Shown here piece by piece: positions 1 through 17,436 of a stretch of 64,000 nucleotides of DNA; position 1 is the first letter of the stretch; the number at the start of each line of letters is the position of its first letter. The translations under genes and the position numbers were made by a program. Below the pieces are notes generated by a model, which saw only the letters and a list, made by a program, of their open reading frames with translations, had not been told where the DNA came from and did no database searches. This DNA is from Phoronis australis (Eukaryota > Phoronida > Phoronidae), in NCBI GenBank assembly GCA_002633005.1, contig NMRA01000641.1, positions 143,671 through 207,670 on the forward strand, given 5' to 3'.

Positions 1-5733
<5,733 letters not shown>

Positions 5734-5747
5734 GTTGGCTTCTGGGT

Positions 5748-5780
5748 AAAAGAGGAAGTCTAATGTGCATTGTGGGAAAA
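5748..5780 (-). promoter_or_regulatory. RPS3A 5'TOP start site and upstream ZNF143-like motif
   Basis: On the minus strand CTTCCTCTTTT (5748-5758) has the form of a 5' terminal oligopyrimidine tract, the start of ribosomal-protein mRNAs that puts their translation under mTOR/LARP1 control. If transcription starts at its first C, the 5' UTR is 25 nt. Just upstream, TTTTCCCACAATGCACA (5764-5780) resembles the ZNF143/Staf site (TTCCCAGAATGCA type). The ATG context AACATGGCGG also matches a YY1 site. All are inferences from motif form. Confidence 0.5.
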
Positions 5781-6404
5781 CGAATATTTCGTGATGTCAT
5801 TATACACCCTCTGACACAGCACCACCTATAGTATGATTGAAAGTGTGACATGAGTTGCCAAGAAGGTAGGTTAATGGTACCCAGTCGATTATGCAGGGTT
5901 TGTGTCGTGTTCTTGATGTGCATTTTAGTTTCAGCCGCAGCTTTGCGACTCCGGTACCCAGCATCAGTCCCTCACTTAGTCACGCAGGACTGCGGTTTAC
6001 TTGGTCGCTCCTCAACTTCGGTCTATGCCTGGCCCTAGGCATAGCCAGACGGGGCTGGGTCCGCTGGCGCTGAGGGAGTGCTTGGAATTCGACTTGATTT
6101 CAAGATCGGGTATGTGTGAAAATATCTGAGGAAACTCTGGAAGCTGAGTCCCTCAAACTGTTGGACGATTCTGTGACACAAGTTCTGGTAAAGCCAAAAG
6201 GAGGTAGTGGGTAAACCAAACTTGTTTAACTTTAACTAGTAGGAAGTCCGCACAGTGAAAGAGAATCTAGTGCCATACGGTCCATACAATAAACTTGAAT
6301 TGTTTGTCAAACAATAACCTGCACATGTGGATATTGCAATCTTGTGAACACTTTTTTACTAGAAGATTTGACTTCTTACGTTTTGCTTTTGTCACTCCAC
6401 CACT
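5781..6404. other. Non-coding stretch upstream of RPS3A; no gene seen
   Basis: No exon or RNA gene was recognised. It includes a short perfect-looking palindrome ctatgcctggccctaggcatag-type at about 6022-6043. A divergent promoter serving the plus strand is possible but nothing in the sequence shows it. Confidence 0.3.
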
Positions 6405-6941
6405 TGCATATGTCTCGAATAATAGATAAATGATACGTGCGTTGCAAGCTCATTACCAGAGATGAAAAGGAGACAGAGTTAGGCGATATAAGGTCATTTA
6501 TTACGACTAATACAATTACAAGTAAATATGGTGAATACAGATACGTAAAATAAAAAATGACAATCTTTGGTAAGATGGACAATAAAAAAGCGCCGGCTTC
6601 GTGGAAATACGATAGAATGACGAAAACGGGGAGGTAGAGGGTGGGAAAAGTTACGTTTTGTAATGTACAACTATGTGGCCGAAACAAGGGTGAACTAAAA
6701 ACGAGGTTACAAATAACAATGAAAAAGCCTAAGGACACATGACAATCATTAGCCTATAAGAGCGAAGAGCTGACCAAACTCGAGGCACGTGATAACAACA
6801 GACCAATACGAAGGCTGAGAAAACGACGTTTAGTCCTACACAAAGGAATAATGGAATAGACCGAAATGAGGGGGGAGAGGAGTAAGACTGGTCCATATGC
6901 TCACATAAATATATTTAACGAGTGAAATACCATTTATGATC
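6405..6941. repeat. Repeat copy 1, segment order A-B
   Basis: Segment A (6413-6594, from 'cgaataat' to 'aataaaaaagcgcc') is followed by segment B (6581-6941, from 'aataaaaaagcgccgg' to 'atttatgatc'). The same two segments occur at 10052-10594 in the opposite order, B-A, at more than about 90% identity by eye. The common word aataaaaaagcgcc lies at the joint. No coding capacity was seen. Confidence 0.75.
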
Positions 6942-9611
6942 AACATATGCAGGGCCGTAGGAAGCGGGGGGCGCGGGCCCCCCAAAAATGCTCAAGCATC
7001 AGGGTTAAACTGTGGCAACCTGCATAGGCGTGGGGCCGGGGACATTAAGAAAAGAAAGACTGCGAAATACAGATAAGAGAGAAAATTCAAGAGAACATTT
7101 AACAACTCTGCATGGGTGCATGGTTTACCTTTTGAGGACCCTGGCCAGGACATTGTCGTTAGGGTCTCCGCTTTTGCAGCACAGGTCGTATAAATGCGCT
7201 TCAAAATGTTCACAAAATCAATTATATTTTGAAAAATCAAGACAATTTGTAAAGCAAAGCTTTTGCGGAGCATACTAATTTACTGGATTTTTAAATTCAA
7301 TAAGTCAGTTTTGCAAATGCAAAACTACATTTTTCCAGATGCCTTTCTCTGGCAAGGGATAACGTAGACAACTTTCGCATTATTTTTCTGTCAAAACTGT
7401 ATATTACTTGAGAAAAATTGATGACCTGACCGATAACATAAATTGCTGCGCATTTCTTGATATTTGAAAATATAGATATTTTCATGTTTAGGGGCCCCGC
7501 CCTTGAAGGAGGCCATTGATGACATTCAAGTGGCCACCCTTTTTGTGTTTTTATTGATAAATTCTTAAGAGCCCGCTCACGGAGAGAGGGTCCAATGTTG
7601 GAATCGATTACCTCTATTTTCCTGTTTTTTGTGAAATTGTGCAAGGAGGTCATTCCCTGCATCGTTTTGAGACCACACGACGGTGGAATTCACTGTCACC
7701 CTTTTTCCAAGCTTAATGATGTTTATCCTTCCATCTTAAGGTGTCGCCTTTAGATGGTACCCTCTCTCGGTGGAGCAGTTCGGGGGAAATTTACCCTTGT
7801 CCCTCTGTACATGAAAATCCGACACTGCCAAGTATTCACGATGGAAGTTGAGATTCCAAATTCATAAAAAAACACAAAACATTCAGCACAGCTATTCGAC
7901 CCAAACAACCAAAAATGTGAAAAAATGCAGTAGGATTGCCAACATCGAAAGGGTGGAATTTGAAGGACGTGAAGACCACTATTTGTGAATTACACAAAAG
8001 GATTATTTCCGATGTTACTGTTTCTCGCAGTATCACTATCTTTTTTAAAGATGGTTACTATGAGTTGTTTGTTAGGAATTTCCACATGTGGAAAACACTG
8101 CTGTCTAGGCCACTATTTGTGATGACCATATACATGTCAAAAGGGGGTACTTAAAGAACTCTCGCAATCATAAACAAAGATTTCAGTGTTTTTTTTGTCA
8201 TTGGAGTTCAAGTTTACCTTGTGAACCGTTATAGGTACCTCTGAAATGATCAAAAATACGCCTTAATATAAATGCCCCATCTCCCATATTCCCCCAGTTA
8301 CCCGTCAAAAGTCTGTGAGCATGGCTGTGGAAACTGCTTATAACATTCTGTTTTGATAAACAAATTCGTTGGTTTCTGATTTACTTGTTTATGTATCTAT
8401 GAACATCAATAGATTCATAGACGATTTTTTACAATTAGAAGCCAATCTTGTAAGAATTGGTGATGTTTCAGTGAATGTAATTGCAGCCTGAAGTTGGAAA
8501 AACTCGATCCCCAAATAGTAAAGTACACTTAGTGCATGTATAGACAATTTTTGCATATCTAAAATAACACTCAAAAACATTGATGAAATTCAGATTCACA
8601 AACTGTAGATAAAAAAATCGTTTTAAAAATTCTCAAATAAATACAACTAAATTCATTGCTTGGAAAGGTTGTCTTTGCACTTCCTTGGTGTTTTCAGTTT
8701 CCAGTAGTATTGGGCAATGAATTTTTGCTCATGTCGTTCAGCAACTTTTCCAGGCGTGAGGGGCTCTGAACGTGCAATAACATCTGGCTCCTTTGTTGAC
8801 AGCCCAGCACAGTCTTTTGTCCCGTATGACATGTTGTAGTTGGGCGATTTTGGTAATTCAAAAACTAAACATGATCAGCATTTGACAAGGAATTCAGAAA
8901 TGCTATTGGTTTGTGTTCAAATATGTTTTAACTTAACTTTCATTTTTAGCAGTTCAGCCCAGTCCGGCTAGATACGATCTGATCGGAGATTAGAGCAATT
9001 ATCGAACAAAAGAGAGCCCCCCTCCAACCCTAAATGCCAGAATGGAGTTAATCAGTCGTGTAAGATATTGGCTACAGGGGTGATCTTCCCAACTTGTTGG
9101 GTTATAGAATCGAACAAGTTGGGGACAATGGGAAAACGCTGTAATGTCTTCGAAACTGAGTTGATTGCTTGTCCTGATTCGCGTACACGTCATGACTGAC
9201 GTACCCTCGTTGTAAGGTGTAACCCTGCAGTAGGCCCGGCGCGCAGAATCTCAGTGATCCATGGGAACTGAATTTGAACTGCAGGCGTTCAGAAAGTGTA
9301 TGCCAGCATTTTTGGGACACAGTCCTTTTCCCCAGCCACCAGAAACTGAACTACTGGTCGTGTTTCAACTAGGCATTTTGAAACAGCCTCAAAGGCACTA
9401 TACCAGGGGCTTCGGGACCTCAACTTTTCAGAAAAAAAACTCCTTCAAAGAATGACCATAATAAAATAAAATTTTCCCGAAACTGGATCACAATAAAACC
9501 AATCTTGACCTTAGAGTGAGCACTGGTGGCCTGCACGAGCTGCCTGTCTCAATTGAATCACAGCTTAGCTTACCAGCAACTAACTTTAGTTTGTCGGAAA
9601 TTTCGTATTTT
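6942..9611. other. Non-coding stretch; no gene seen
   Basis: About 2.7 kb without a recognisable exon, RNA gene or intact element. At 6953-6990 there is a G/C-rich fragment (gggggcgcgggccccc) like the ends of the CAGTGGCGGAT-type MITEs found elsewhere in this window. Reading frames here are short and resemble no family I know. Confidence 0.35.
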
Positions 9612-9765
9612 CACATTGTTAGATCTCAGCTATAGCTACTTGAGGCAGCGCCTCTTACTCTACACATTGTTAGATCTAAGCTATAGCTACTTGAGGCAGC
9701 GCCTCTTACTCTACACATTGTTAGATCTAAGCTATAGCTACTTGAGGCAGCGCCTCTTACTCTTC
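9612..9765 (+). repeat. 51-bp tandem repeat, three copies
   Basis: A 51-base unit beginning acattgttagatct and containing 'cttgaggcagcgcctc' (itself a small inverted repeat, gaggc/gcctc) is repeated three times with almost no change. Because 51 is divisible by 3 it keeps a frame open, which makes a false repetitive ORF. Confidence 0.85.
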
Positions 9766-9828
9766 GTGTTGGTTCACGGTTACTCAACTCTTGATGGCTT
9801 CATCCCCCCGGGACTGTAACTGGGGCAG

Positions 9829-9984
9829 ATTCATTCAGGATTTTGAGTTGGGAGAGGGGCAGGGCAGAGTATTAGCCAGGGTTTTACCCGTCAGAAATTC
9901 GCACCCACGAACTGCCAAATAGAATCTGGGATAACTTTACGGGAACCATGGCCCCTTGGTCACTCCTAAATGCGCCATTGTGCC
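9829..9984. mobile_element. Degenerate MITE of the GGCGGAT-ended family
   Basis: Begins near 'ggggcagattcattcaggattttgag' and ends near 'ccctt..cctaaatgcgccattg'. The internal order (gggcagggcagagtat, tcgcacccac, aactgccaaat, gccccttgg) is the same as in copies at 16240, 19045 and 45665, which identifies it as one family. Confidence 0.55.
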
Positions 9985-10051
9985 CCCACCTAGGGCTGAC
10001 GTGGGAGATTGGGTACAAATATGGTGGCGAGGGGGGGGGGGGGNAAGATTT

Positions 10052-10594
10052 GCAATAAAAAAGCGCCGGCCACGTGGAAGTACGATAGAATGACGAAAAC
10101 TGGGAGGAAGAGGGTGGGAAAAGTTACTACATTTTGTAACATACGATAATGTGGCTGAAACAAAGGTGAACTGAAAACGAGGTTATAATAACAAAGAAAA
10201 AACCTAAGGATGCGTGACAATCATTAGCCTATAGGAGCGAAGAGCTGACCAAACTCAAGGCACGTGATAACAACAGACCAATACGAAGGCTGAGAAAACG
10301 ACGTTTAGTCCTACACAAAGGAATAATGGAATAGACCGAAATGAGGGGGGAGAGGAGTAAGACTGGTCCATATGCTCACATAAATATATTTAACGAGTGA
10401 AATACCATTTATGATCGGTTTTTGTCCCGAATAATAAGTAAATGATACGTGCGTCGCAAGCTCGTTACCAGAGATGAAGTAAGCGATAAAAGGTCATTTG
10501 TTATGACTATTACAATTACAAGTAAATATGATGCATACAGATAAGTAAAATAAAAAATGATAATCTCTGGTAAGATCGGCAATAAAAAAGCGCC
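10052..10594. repeat. Repeat copy 2, segment order B-A (circularly permuted)
   Basis: Segment B (10052-10416) precedes segment A (10426-10594), the reverse of the order at 6405-6941. It follows a 14-base poly-G run and an N at 10044. A tandem array sampled at different start points, or integration from a circle, would both explain the permutation. Confidence 0.75.
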
Positions 10595-11986
10595 ACAAGA
10601 GGTTTTAAGACAGCTCATGCCCATCCACAGGGACGGGCGGAATGAGATAAATGAAATGAAAGAAGTGCAGGACTACTTATAAGACTGGTGCTTATTCAGC
10701 TCCACAATAAATTAACTCTTGTTGTCTGTCTGGTTCTAGATGTATAAAACACAGTTGCAGGCATAGGATCTCACGAGAGCGAAATCAGCTTTTTTGTGGC
10801 AGGCATCGAAAGAGTGTATTGGCGAGGCTGAATCTGATAAATAGTCTTTCAACAAACTGTGATGATTTTGATTGAATTGGGAGAAATTGAAATATTTTTT
10901 TGGAACAAAATTCATGTAAATCCTTTGAAGCCTTAGAATGTAACAATTCGCCCTGTATTATGTACTGCATCCTGTGACATACCGGCTGCTTGGAAATTGA
11001 GCCCTTTTCTATTTCAATGCATAAAAACTCTTAATGTATGTCAGATGGTGGTGGTCAATTTCAAACAAGGGATGGCAGTTGCTGATTTATCCAGGAGAGT
11101 CATGGACTGGGGTGTCAGTTGACACAAGATATTCTGACGGACAAGAAATCTTAACTTATGGAATTGGCCCTCTTGGAAAGCAGTGCTGTGACTGAAGAGG
11201 CCGCCATCATTTTAAATATTACAGTAAATAAAATAATGCGTCCACATATAAATATGTGGGCGCATGATAAAATGTCCCATAATTCATTAATTCTATCCTA
11301 TAATTCATAATTTTCACTGGCTACATCTAGGGTCACTAGTAAACTGCTTGTGAAACACCTTTCAATCCTGTGGTTTTGTTTTTTGTGAGTTGTCTGCTTT
11401 TTACAAGTGTCAAGAGAACAAATTCTTGGACCATCCTTAGGTACCCGTGTCCTACTTAAACACAGTTTGGGAGAATTTGGGTATGTCACCATTTGAATCA
11501 TCCCAAGGTTAATAGTGTACCGTACTAACTAGTAAGCCTTTGTTAACCTTCCAATATTACCTATAATTATGACAAAACGTGCCAAAAATTTTCTTTGCGT
11601 GCGATTACTATAAAATTAAATTTGATGATTGAAGACTACTCGACTGTCTTCTTATTCTATTAAGAACACGCAAGGACAGACTTTTGAACCAAAATTACTC
11701 TTCAGGAAAATTTACTTTGCTTTTATCATGTTTTTAGTATATCTACTGATAATGTTTGATAAAATTTTGAGTTTTTACATTGATGTAGTAAGCGTTTTGA
11801 AATGCAGACAAATGAACATTTAGCAAATGTTTTTATCCCAAATTGAAGAATGTTAGTGCAAACTTGGCATTTCTTGATTGGAGAGCCATTTATAAGCACA
11901 TGAAGTTGCACCCTACAGCAGTGACCAGGTAGTAAAAGGTATCAAGAGCCTGCAAATGAATTTACCTTTTAAATGTTGTTTTCCAG
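10595..11986. other. Upstream region of F-box gene; LINE 3' tail at 11160-11235
   Basis: No coding exon is recognised; a 5' untranslated exon of the F-box gene may lie here or further left. The segment 11160-11235 (ggccctcttggaaagcagtg, then actgaagaggcc) matches the reverse complement of 58185-58240, the 3' untranslated end of the CR1/L2-like LINE, and so is a very short, 5'-truncated LINE insertion in plus orientation. The exon start at 11987 is preceded by a good acceptor (tgttgttttccag). Confidence 0.5.
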
Positions 11987-13432
11987 ATGAGCCAATATTT
12001 ACAGCCAGATTACAGTCACCTGCCAGAGGTAGCATGGATAAGCATTCTGAAACAACTGTCTTTGGAAGATCGATACAGACTCTCCCAGACATGTCACACA
12101 TTACAGGAACATTTTCATCATCCTTCGGTTTGGCATACTGTTACCATAAAGTTCACCGCCGAGGACGGAAAAATGCCTGGCGAACTTCTGCGACGTCCCC
12201 GTGATGTCCACCTGACTAGAAAGTACAAACAAATGATAGAACAGTATGGTTGCTACTTTCAGGATTTGACTCTTGTCTTCTATGGCATAATCACAGGGCT
12301 TTCTCAAGAACACAGAGATATCATTGCTGAATTAGGGAAAAGCTGTCGATTGAGGAGTCTTACGCTAGAGGTTGGCATTGCACCTTCCACTCTCAATGAA
12401 AATGACTTGTCAATGAGCAAGACTGATCTGGAGTCAGTCTCTCTTGCAGTCACTAATGCATTCAGGTTAAAATGCTTTTTCTTAAAGAGCTGGCCCTCAT
12501 TTGATAAGGTCAATATTCTCCAGAGGCTTGTGTCCAATGAACGACTAAAAAACTTGGATCAGTTGAACTTGTTGTACCGTTGTGCAACAGAATCAACTTG
12601 GTCAACAGTCAGTGCTCCTATACCTGAGATAATTGATGTATTGCAAGCTGTCAAGCACTTTAACTACCTCACATCTTTCAGTTTACGCTCTGATCTACTC
12701 ACAACAGAAGTTGTAGAAGAACTGAGCAAAGCTGGTCGATTGAAGTGTCTTCAAGTTATGGTAATCTATTCACCACACACGAAGAAAGGTCTCTACGAGA
12801 TCTCTCGTAAGTCATGGACCATGCTTTCACAGTCTTGTCCACAGCTCCAGATCCATGTGAATTTTGTAAACAGAATCCCATATGTTGAAAGGTCTGGGTA
12901 CATGAAACGAGAAATGCCAGTGACTGAGATCAGTTTTATGAAGTTTTCATCTTGTTCGGCATCTGACATTCAGTCATTCTCTGAAAAGTATTGCAAAACC
13001 CTTACGAAATTCACTAATTACTCAGATAGTGGAGATTTTGATGAGCAGTTGATGTCATTGGTTGATAACTGCAGTCACATGACTCACTTCTCATCTTGTG
13101 GGCCAATCACAGCTAACACTGTTCTCCAGCTTGCTGCCACCAGGGGTGACAAGTGGCATAAGTTTGAAGTGAAGGAAGACATGGTTGTTTTCAAGTCATC
13201 TGCAAGTGATTATGATGAGAATGCAGTGATCTCAACCACAAGCTCTGGAGAAGTTGTCATGACGCAAATGGAACGCAGACTGGCTGATCTTAATGTTGAT
13301 GAGAATAGACAACTGCAAGATTTTGCTAATGAAGTGTCTACAATCCTACATCGACGGTGGGCACCTTTGCCTGAGAATTTCATGGAGGAAGACTTGACTC
13401 ATCTGCAAAGGCCTAGGGTTTCTATTAACTAA
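11987..13432 (+). CDS. F-box protein, FBXO33/FBXO39-like
   Basis: Encodes 481 residues. An F-box covers about residues 8-53 (YSHLPEVAWISILKQLS, then DRYRLSQTC and WHTVTIKF); this motif binds SKP1 in SCF ubiquitin ligases, with the remainder selecting substrates. The rest is a long alpha/beta, leucine-rich-like region without regular repeats. Its middle (GLYEISRKSWTMLSQ, VNFVNRIPYVER, then MPVTEISFMKFSSC) follows the layout of vertebrate FBXO33/FBXO39, and total length is similar (about 440-555 in those proteins). The ATG is immediately downstream of a splice acceptor (ttttccag|ATG), so an untranslated or short coding exon should lie upstream; the frame could continue into it. No stop or frameshift interrupts the 1.4 kb, so it is taken as functional. 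Substrate is unknown. The orthology to FBXO39 versus FBXO33 is my inference. Confidence 0.85.
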   Translation: MSQYLQPDYSHLPEVAWISILKQLSLEDRYRLSQTCHTLQEHFHHPSVWHTVTIKFTAEDGKMPGELLRRPRDVHLTRKYKQMIEQYGCYFQDLTLVFYGIITGLSQEHRDIIAELGKSCRLRSLTLEVGIAPSTLNENDLSMSKTDLESVSLAVTNAFRLKCFFLKSWPSFDKVNILQRLVSNERLKNLDQLNLLYRCATESTWSTVSAPIPEIIDVLQAVKHFNYLTSFSLRSDLLTTEVVEELSKAGRLKCLQVMVIYSPHTKKGLYEISRKSWTMLSQSCPQLQIHVNFVNRIPYVERSGYMKREMPVTEISFMKFSSCSASDIQSFSEKYCKTLTKFTNYSDSGDFDEQLMSLVDNCSHMTHFSSCGPITANTVLQLAATRGDKWHKFEVKEDMVVFKSSASDYDENAVISTTSSGEVVMTQMERRLADLNVDENRQLQDFANEVSTILHRRWAPLPENFMEEDLTHLQRPRVSIN

Positions 13433-14705
13433 AAGTTGAATAGGACCTAGAAGGTGGTGCTTATCTGCTGAAAATGTCCATGGATGTCTGCCTTCTTGCA
13501 GAATTGAAGAACTAGACTGCAAAACAGTAGTCTTCTGAAAGTCATGTTTGGTGCTAGTGGCTAAGACATCTAGGAGTTTTAAAGTGCTTAAAACCATTAT
13601 TTACCTTGTTTGGATCAGTGACTGTATTGTTAGCATTGTCCTTCATTGTGCATATTGCAACCTGAATTCAACATCCCAAAAATGAGAAAATAGAAGAAAT
13701 GCACTTTAGCTGAAAGCTTCTTAGCTCCACGGACATGAGTGTGATGTATTAACGAACCCAGGGTCAGTGAACTATGTTCACCTACACACAAGTTTCTTGT
13801 ATCAGTCTGTTTCATATCCAGGGTCAGTGCACTATGTTCACATACACACAAGTTTCACAGCCTGTTTCCTATCCATGCCACAATGTGGTCAAATGCTCAG
13901 TTTTCACAACTACCACAAACGCTATACCTTGTCATTCTTTATTATACCAAAAACCTCTGTGCCAGCAGCAATATCTCAAGACTTTTCAGCTCAACCGTGT
14001 AGAGGATGACTGAATGTTCTGATTGGTTGTCCCAATTCTTGTAGAATGTATCGTGCATTAAATGCTTATAACTTCAGATCAGCAGTATTGTCACATGAGG
14101 TTTTTGAGTGTTCTAATGTGACAGCTGATCGACTGGTGGGGTTGTTTTTAGTGTTGTTGATATCAAATTGGTGATTTTTTATGCACTTAAACTGTAGTTT
14201 CATTCTATGTATTGAGGATTGGTTTCTTAACAGCTACCATTGTCAGATTTTTTGTAGTCGTGCTGTATGCCACAGTTGAACTTATTTGGTAAATGAACTT
14301 TTGTTCAGCTCAGTGATGTCCGGCTCTATATTGTTATCTTATTGTGTTTAAGGTGTAGTTTGTTTACTAATCTGCTGAGGTTATCCATCCTGAGCTCTTG
14401 AAGTATATTTTTCAAACACAGTTACCATAATTGTAAATGAGGTTTGGGGGTTCTGTAACAACCCCCTTGACTTTTCCATGGGAAAATAACGTTCCTATTT
14501 TGTGACAGAATGTGTTATTGTGTATTTGCTTCATACAGTTTAGTCATCGTATTACGTAACTTACTGTTGTTGTTTATCACCACTCTCTTAGAGTAGAAGA
14601 TGAGTAACACTTACCATTCCTAGAACTACTTGTTTGTCAGAATATTGCATCCTTTATTTGTTCATCTTATTTGATTGGTTAATTCGTGTTTCTCTGGTCT
14701 CTCTC

Positions 14706-14736
<31 letters not shown>

Positions 14737-15720
14737 CACTTTCACTTGTATTTTATGTAGTAGTATCGGTAGTTTTCATGAGTTGATTAGTAGTTGTTTC
14801 TCCACATTGAGAGTTGTTCTCATCATTCGTTGACAGTCTTCAATATACTAGTCAAGACTCATAGGCGGATTTAGGGGGAGGCAGGGGGCTGGTGCAAGGA
14901 AAAATAAAGAGCAGCAACAGCGTGAAGAAACGAGTGCACCAATTTGGAATGACAACGGGGGGAGGGAGGCAGAGCGCAGCGGAATCGTGTTCCCGTTTTT
15001 TTTAGTCCTCCGATGGAATTTGGCAACATTAGGTGCACATCGCCAGCCCCCGCAACTTTCGGGCCGGCCTGTGCATACAAATTCTCTGAGACATCATCTT
15101 GGCCCCCCTTATGGTATCCTAGATCCGCCACTGAGACTCATCTCTTGCCTACGAACCACCTTGTACACAGCCTAACCGCATTTTTCCGTGTACCCCACAT
15201 TTTTTTTTTATGCTGCCTCCATTATATGGTATCTCTTTAGACAGTGATTTTTACTTGGAATTATTTCAAAATTTTCTCATCAAAGCCAGTGTGACGGCTA
15301 GAACATTTAATGAGATGTTAATGGAGTGACATTTCCATTTTGGTCCTTTCCGCATCAGTGCATTGCAGCATGCCAAGAAATCACCTGGTCTTACGTTTAT
15401 GTTGTTTTTCCTTACCTCTTATTAGGTAGAGAACTTTTCGATCCTTTGAGCTGAGATTCCTCCAAATTTCATAAGTATTTTGCCGATGAAATTCTTTAAT
15501 TGATTTATTTCTTGTGATTTAGATTCAGAGCTTCGTTTGTCATGTATCTAATTATTAACATATTTTGTTTGGCGATTTCGACTTTTCCCAATTTTAGCTT
15601 GGAGTAGACTGGGCGTATCTGTAGTTATTGGGGACAAATTAAAATAGTATGAATAATATATTTTAAGTTGCATTGGGAATTTCAGGGTGACAGCTCTACA
15701 AATAAATATTTCGCAGAAGG
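13433..15720 (+). other. Presumed 3' UTR and downstream region of F-box gene
   Basis: No coding exon seen. At 13758-13870 a roughly 60-base unit containing 'gggtcagtg.actatgttcac' is present twice. (TA)n lies at 14710-14737. A MITE with a 5-bp target duplication is at 14860-15133. Candidate polyadenylation signals are ATTAAA near 14057 and AATAAA at 15701; which is used cannot be told from sequence. Confidence 0.4.
14860..15133. mobile_element. 274-bp MITE, CAGTGGCGGAT-type ends, TSD agact
   Basis: Left end CATAGGCGGATTTAGG, right end ATCCGCCACTG, inverted to one another. Directly outside, agact occurs on both sides (14855-14859 and 15134-15138), which is a 5-bp target-site duplication. No internal gene. 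Confidence 0.7.
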
Positions 15721-16239
15721 AACCAGGTGGGTTCCTTAATTATAAGAGATAACACACACATTTACGATACCCAATGTGTAATTGAGTATCGTATACCAAG
15801 TGGCACAGCTAGTTTAGCACAGTACCAAATGGGTACATAATACCAAATGGGTATTGGCCGATTGCCTACCAAGTCGGGGTCGAGCAAAATGGCAAATTCA
15901 ATGACAAGTATCAAATGGGTACAAATTGCCAAATGGGAAAATATATAAAGTATCAAGTCGGTACACCAGACAGACAACTGGGCTATAACAACCTGCAAAG
16001 CCTTTAACGGACAAGCTGCGAGTGAGCAGACCAGCAGGAGTGATAAAAAGAAATATTGTAAGGAACATGAGTTGTTCAATATGTGCATGGTTCATAGGAG
16101 GTTCAGGTAATCATTACAATGTCTGATTTATATTGATTTAAAATTTTGAGAATATACATTTATCTTACATCTTTTCTTTTCTCTGTATCACATAAATGTC
16201 TCGTTTGACCATCAGTGAGTGTGTTGTAGTGTCTACACT
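15721..16239. other. Non-coding stretch with degenerate 'accaaatgggta' words
   Basis: The words 'taccaa.t.gg' and 'caaatgggta' recur about eight times between 15788 and 15965 in irregular spacing (for example 15792, 15824, 15842, 15909, 15951). It looks like a decayed short tandem repeat. No gene recognised. Confidence 0.45.
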
Positions 16240-16391
16240 CAGTGGCGCATTTAGAGGGGGCCAAGGGGTCATGCCCCCCCCGCTAAAATTCTCTCATTAA
16301 ATTTGGTAATTCGGGGTGTAAGTGTCTGACGGGCTAATTCCTGGCTGATACTCTGCCCCGCCCCCAACTAAAAATCCTGGATCCGCCCCTG
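16240..16391. mobile_element. 152-bp MITE, CAGTGGCG...CCGCCCCTG ends
   Basis: Ends CAGTGGCGCATTTAGAGG and CCTGGATCCGCCCCTG are inverted. The G-rich left and C-rich right arms could pair. Same family as 9829, 14860, 19045 and 45665. No clear target duplication. Confidence 0.65.
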
Positions 16392-16486
16392 GTCAAGGTT
16401 TTGCAGCACTGGCTGCAGCGTAGAACAGACATTACGTAGTACGTTTTGTTTGAGTAGACTTGAGTACGTGTGGCCGAAATTAATAA

Positions 16487-17364
16487 ACTGATTAACTCGA
16501 ACCAGTCTTCAGTTTATCGTCCACCGGTCAGCGATAACCTGTGTCCGCCCATCCATGGAGTATACCGCGTGTTCAGTATAAAATTTGATGCGTGCCGACT
16601 AAGTACGTTTTCTGAATAAAACGGATAAAAAGACGAATATAGACTACAGTCTATGATTACACAAACTATTTCACTGTCCAGCAGCTTCCATAATTTTTAC
16701 AATACCACAAAAATGAGATTTCATGCTAAAATTTGACACTGATTTTGAGCGAAAACTGATGTGCCCGACTTTTGAACTATTTATCAGAGTAGGAATTGTT
16801 TAAACTACATTTTAGTAATATAACAAAAGAAAGTAAACTGCAACGCATAGTATGATCCAAATCCGTGACATGGCACCATAAATTATTATTGGATTAACTC
16901 ATCCATGGTTTCAGTAATAATNACTGATTAACTCGAACCAGTCTTCAGTTTATCGTCCACCGGTCAGCGATAACCTGTGTCCGCCCATCCATGGAGTATA
17001 CCGCGTGTTCAGTATAAAATTTGCAAACAGATGCGTGCCGACTAAGTACGTTTTCTGAATAAAACGGATAAAAAGACGAATATAGACTATAGTCTATGAT
17101 TACACAAACTATTTCACTGTCCAGCAGCTTCCATAATTTTTACAATACCACAAAAATGAGATTTCATGCTAAAATTTGACACTGATTTTGAGCGAAAACT
17201 GATGTGCCCGACTTTTGAACTATTTATCAGAGTAGGAATTGTTTAAACTACATTTTAGTAATATAACAAAAGAAAGTAAACTGCAACGCATAGTATGATC
17301 CAAATCCGTGACATGGCACCATAAATTATTATTGGATTAACTCATCCATGGTTTCAGTAATAAT
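16487..17364. repeat. Direct duplication of about 436 bp separated by an N
   Basis: 16487-16921 and 16923-17364 carry the same sequence, from 'actgattaactcgaacc' to 'ggtttcagtaataa'. By eye the only differences are an 8-base insertion (cag-containing, near 17024) and one or two substitutions. The copies meet exactly at the N at 16922. This is either a very recent tandem duplication or, more likely, two alleles or overlapping reads placed side by side in assembly. Confidence 0.85.
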
Positions 17365-17436
17365 AATATATAGAAATTGGAAATACTGCCTGAAATTTCT
17401 GAGGATAACGGAATCGAAGCAAAAATAAAGAAAACT

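Noticed and set aside
9526-9819. 97-residue frame with LLDLSYSYLRQR repeats
   Set aside because: Produced by a 51-bp tandem repeat, whose length keeps the frame open.
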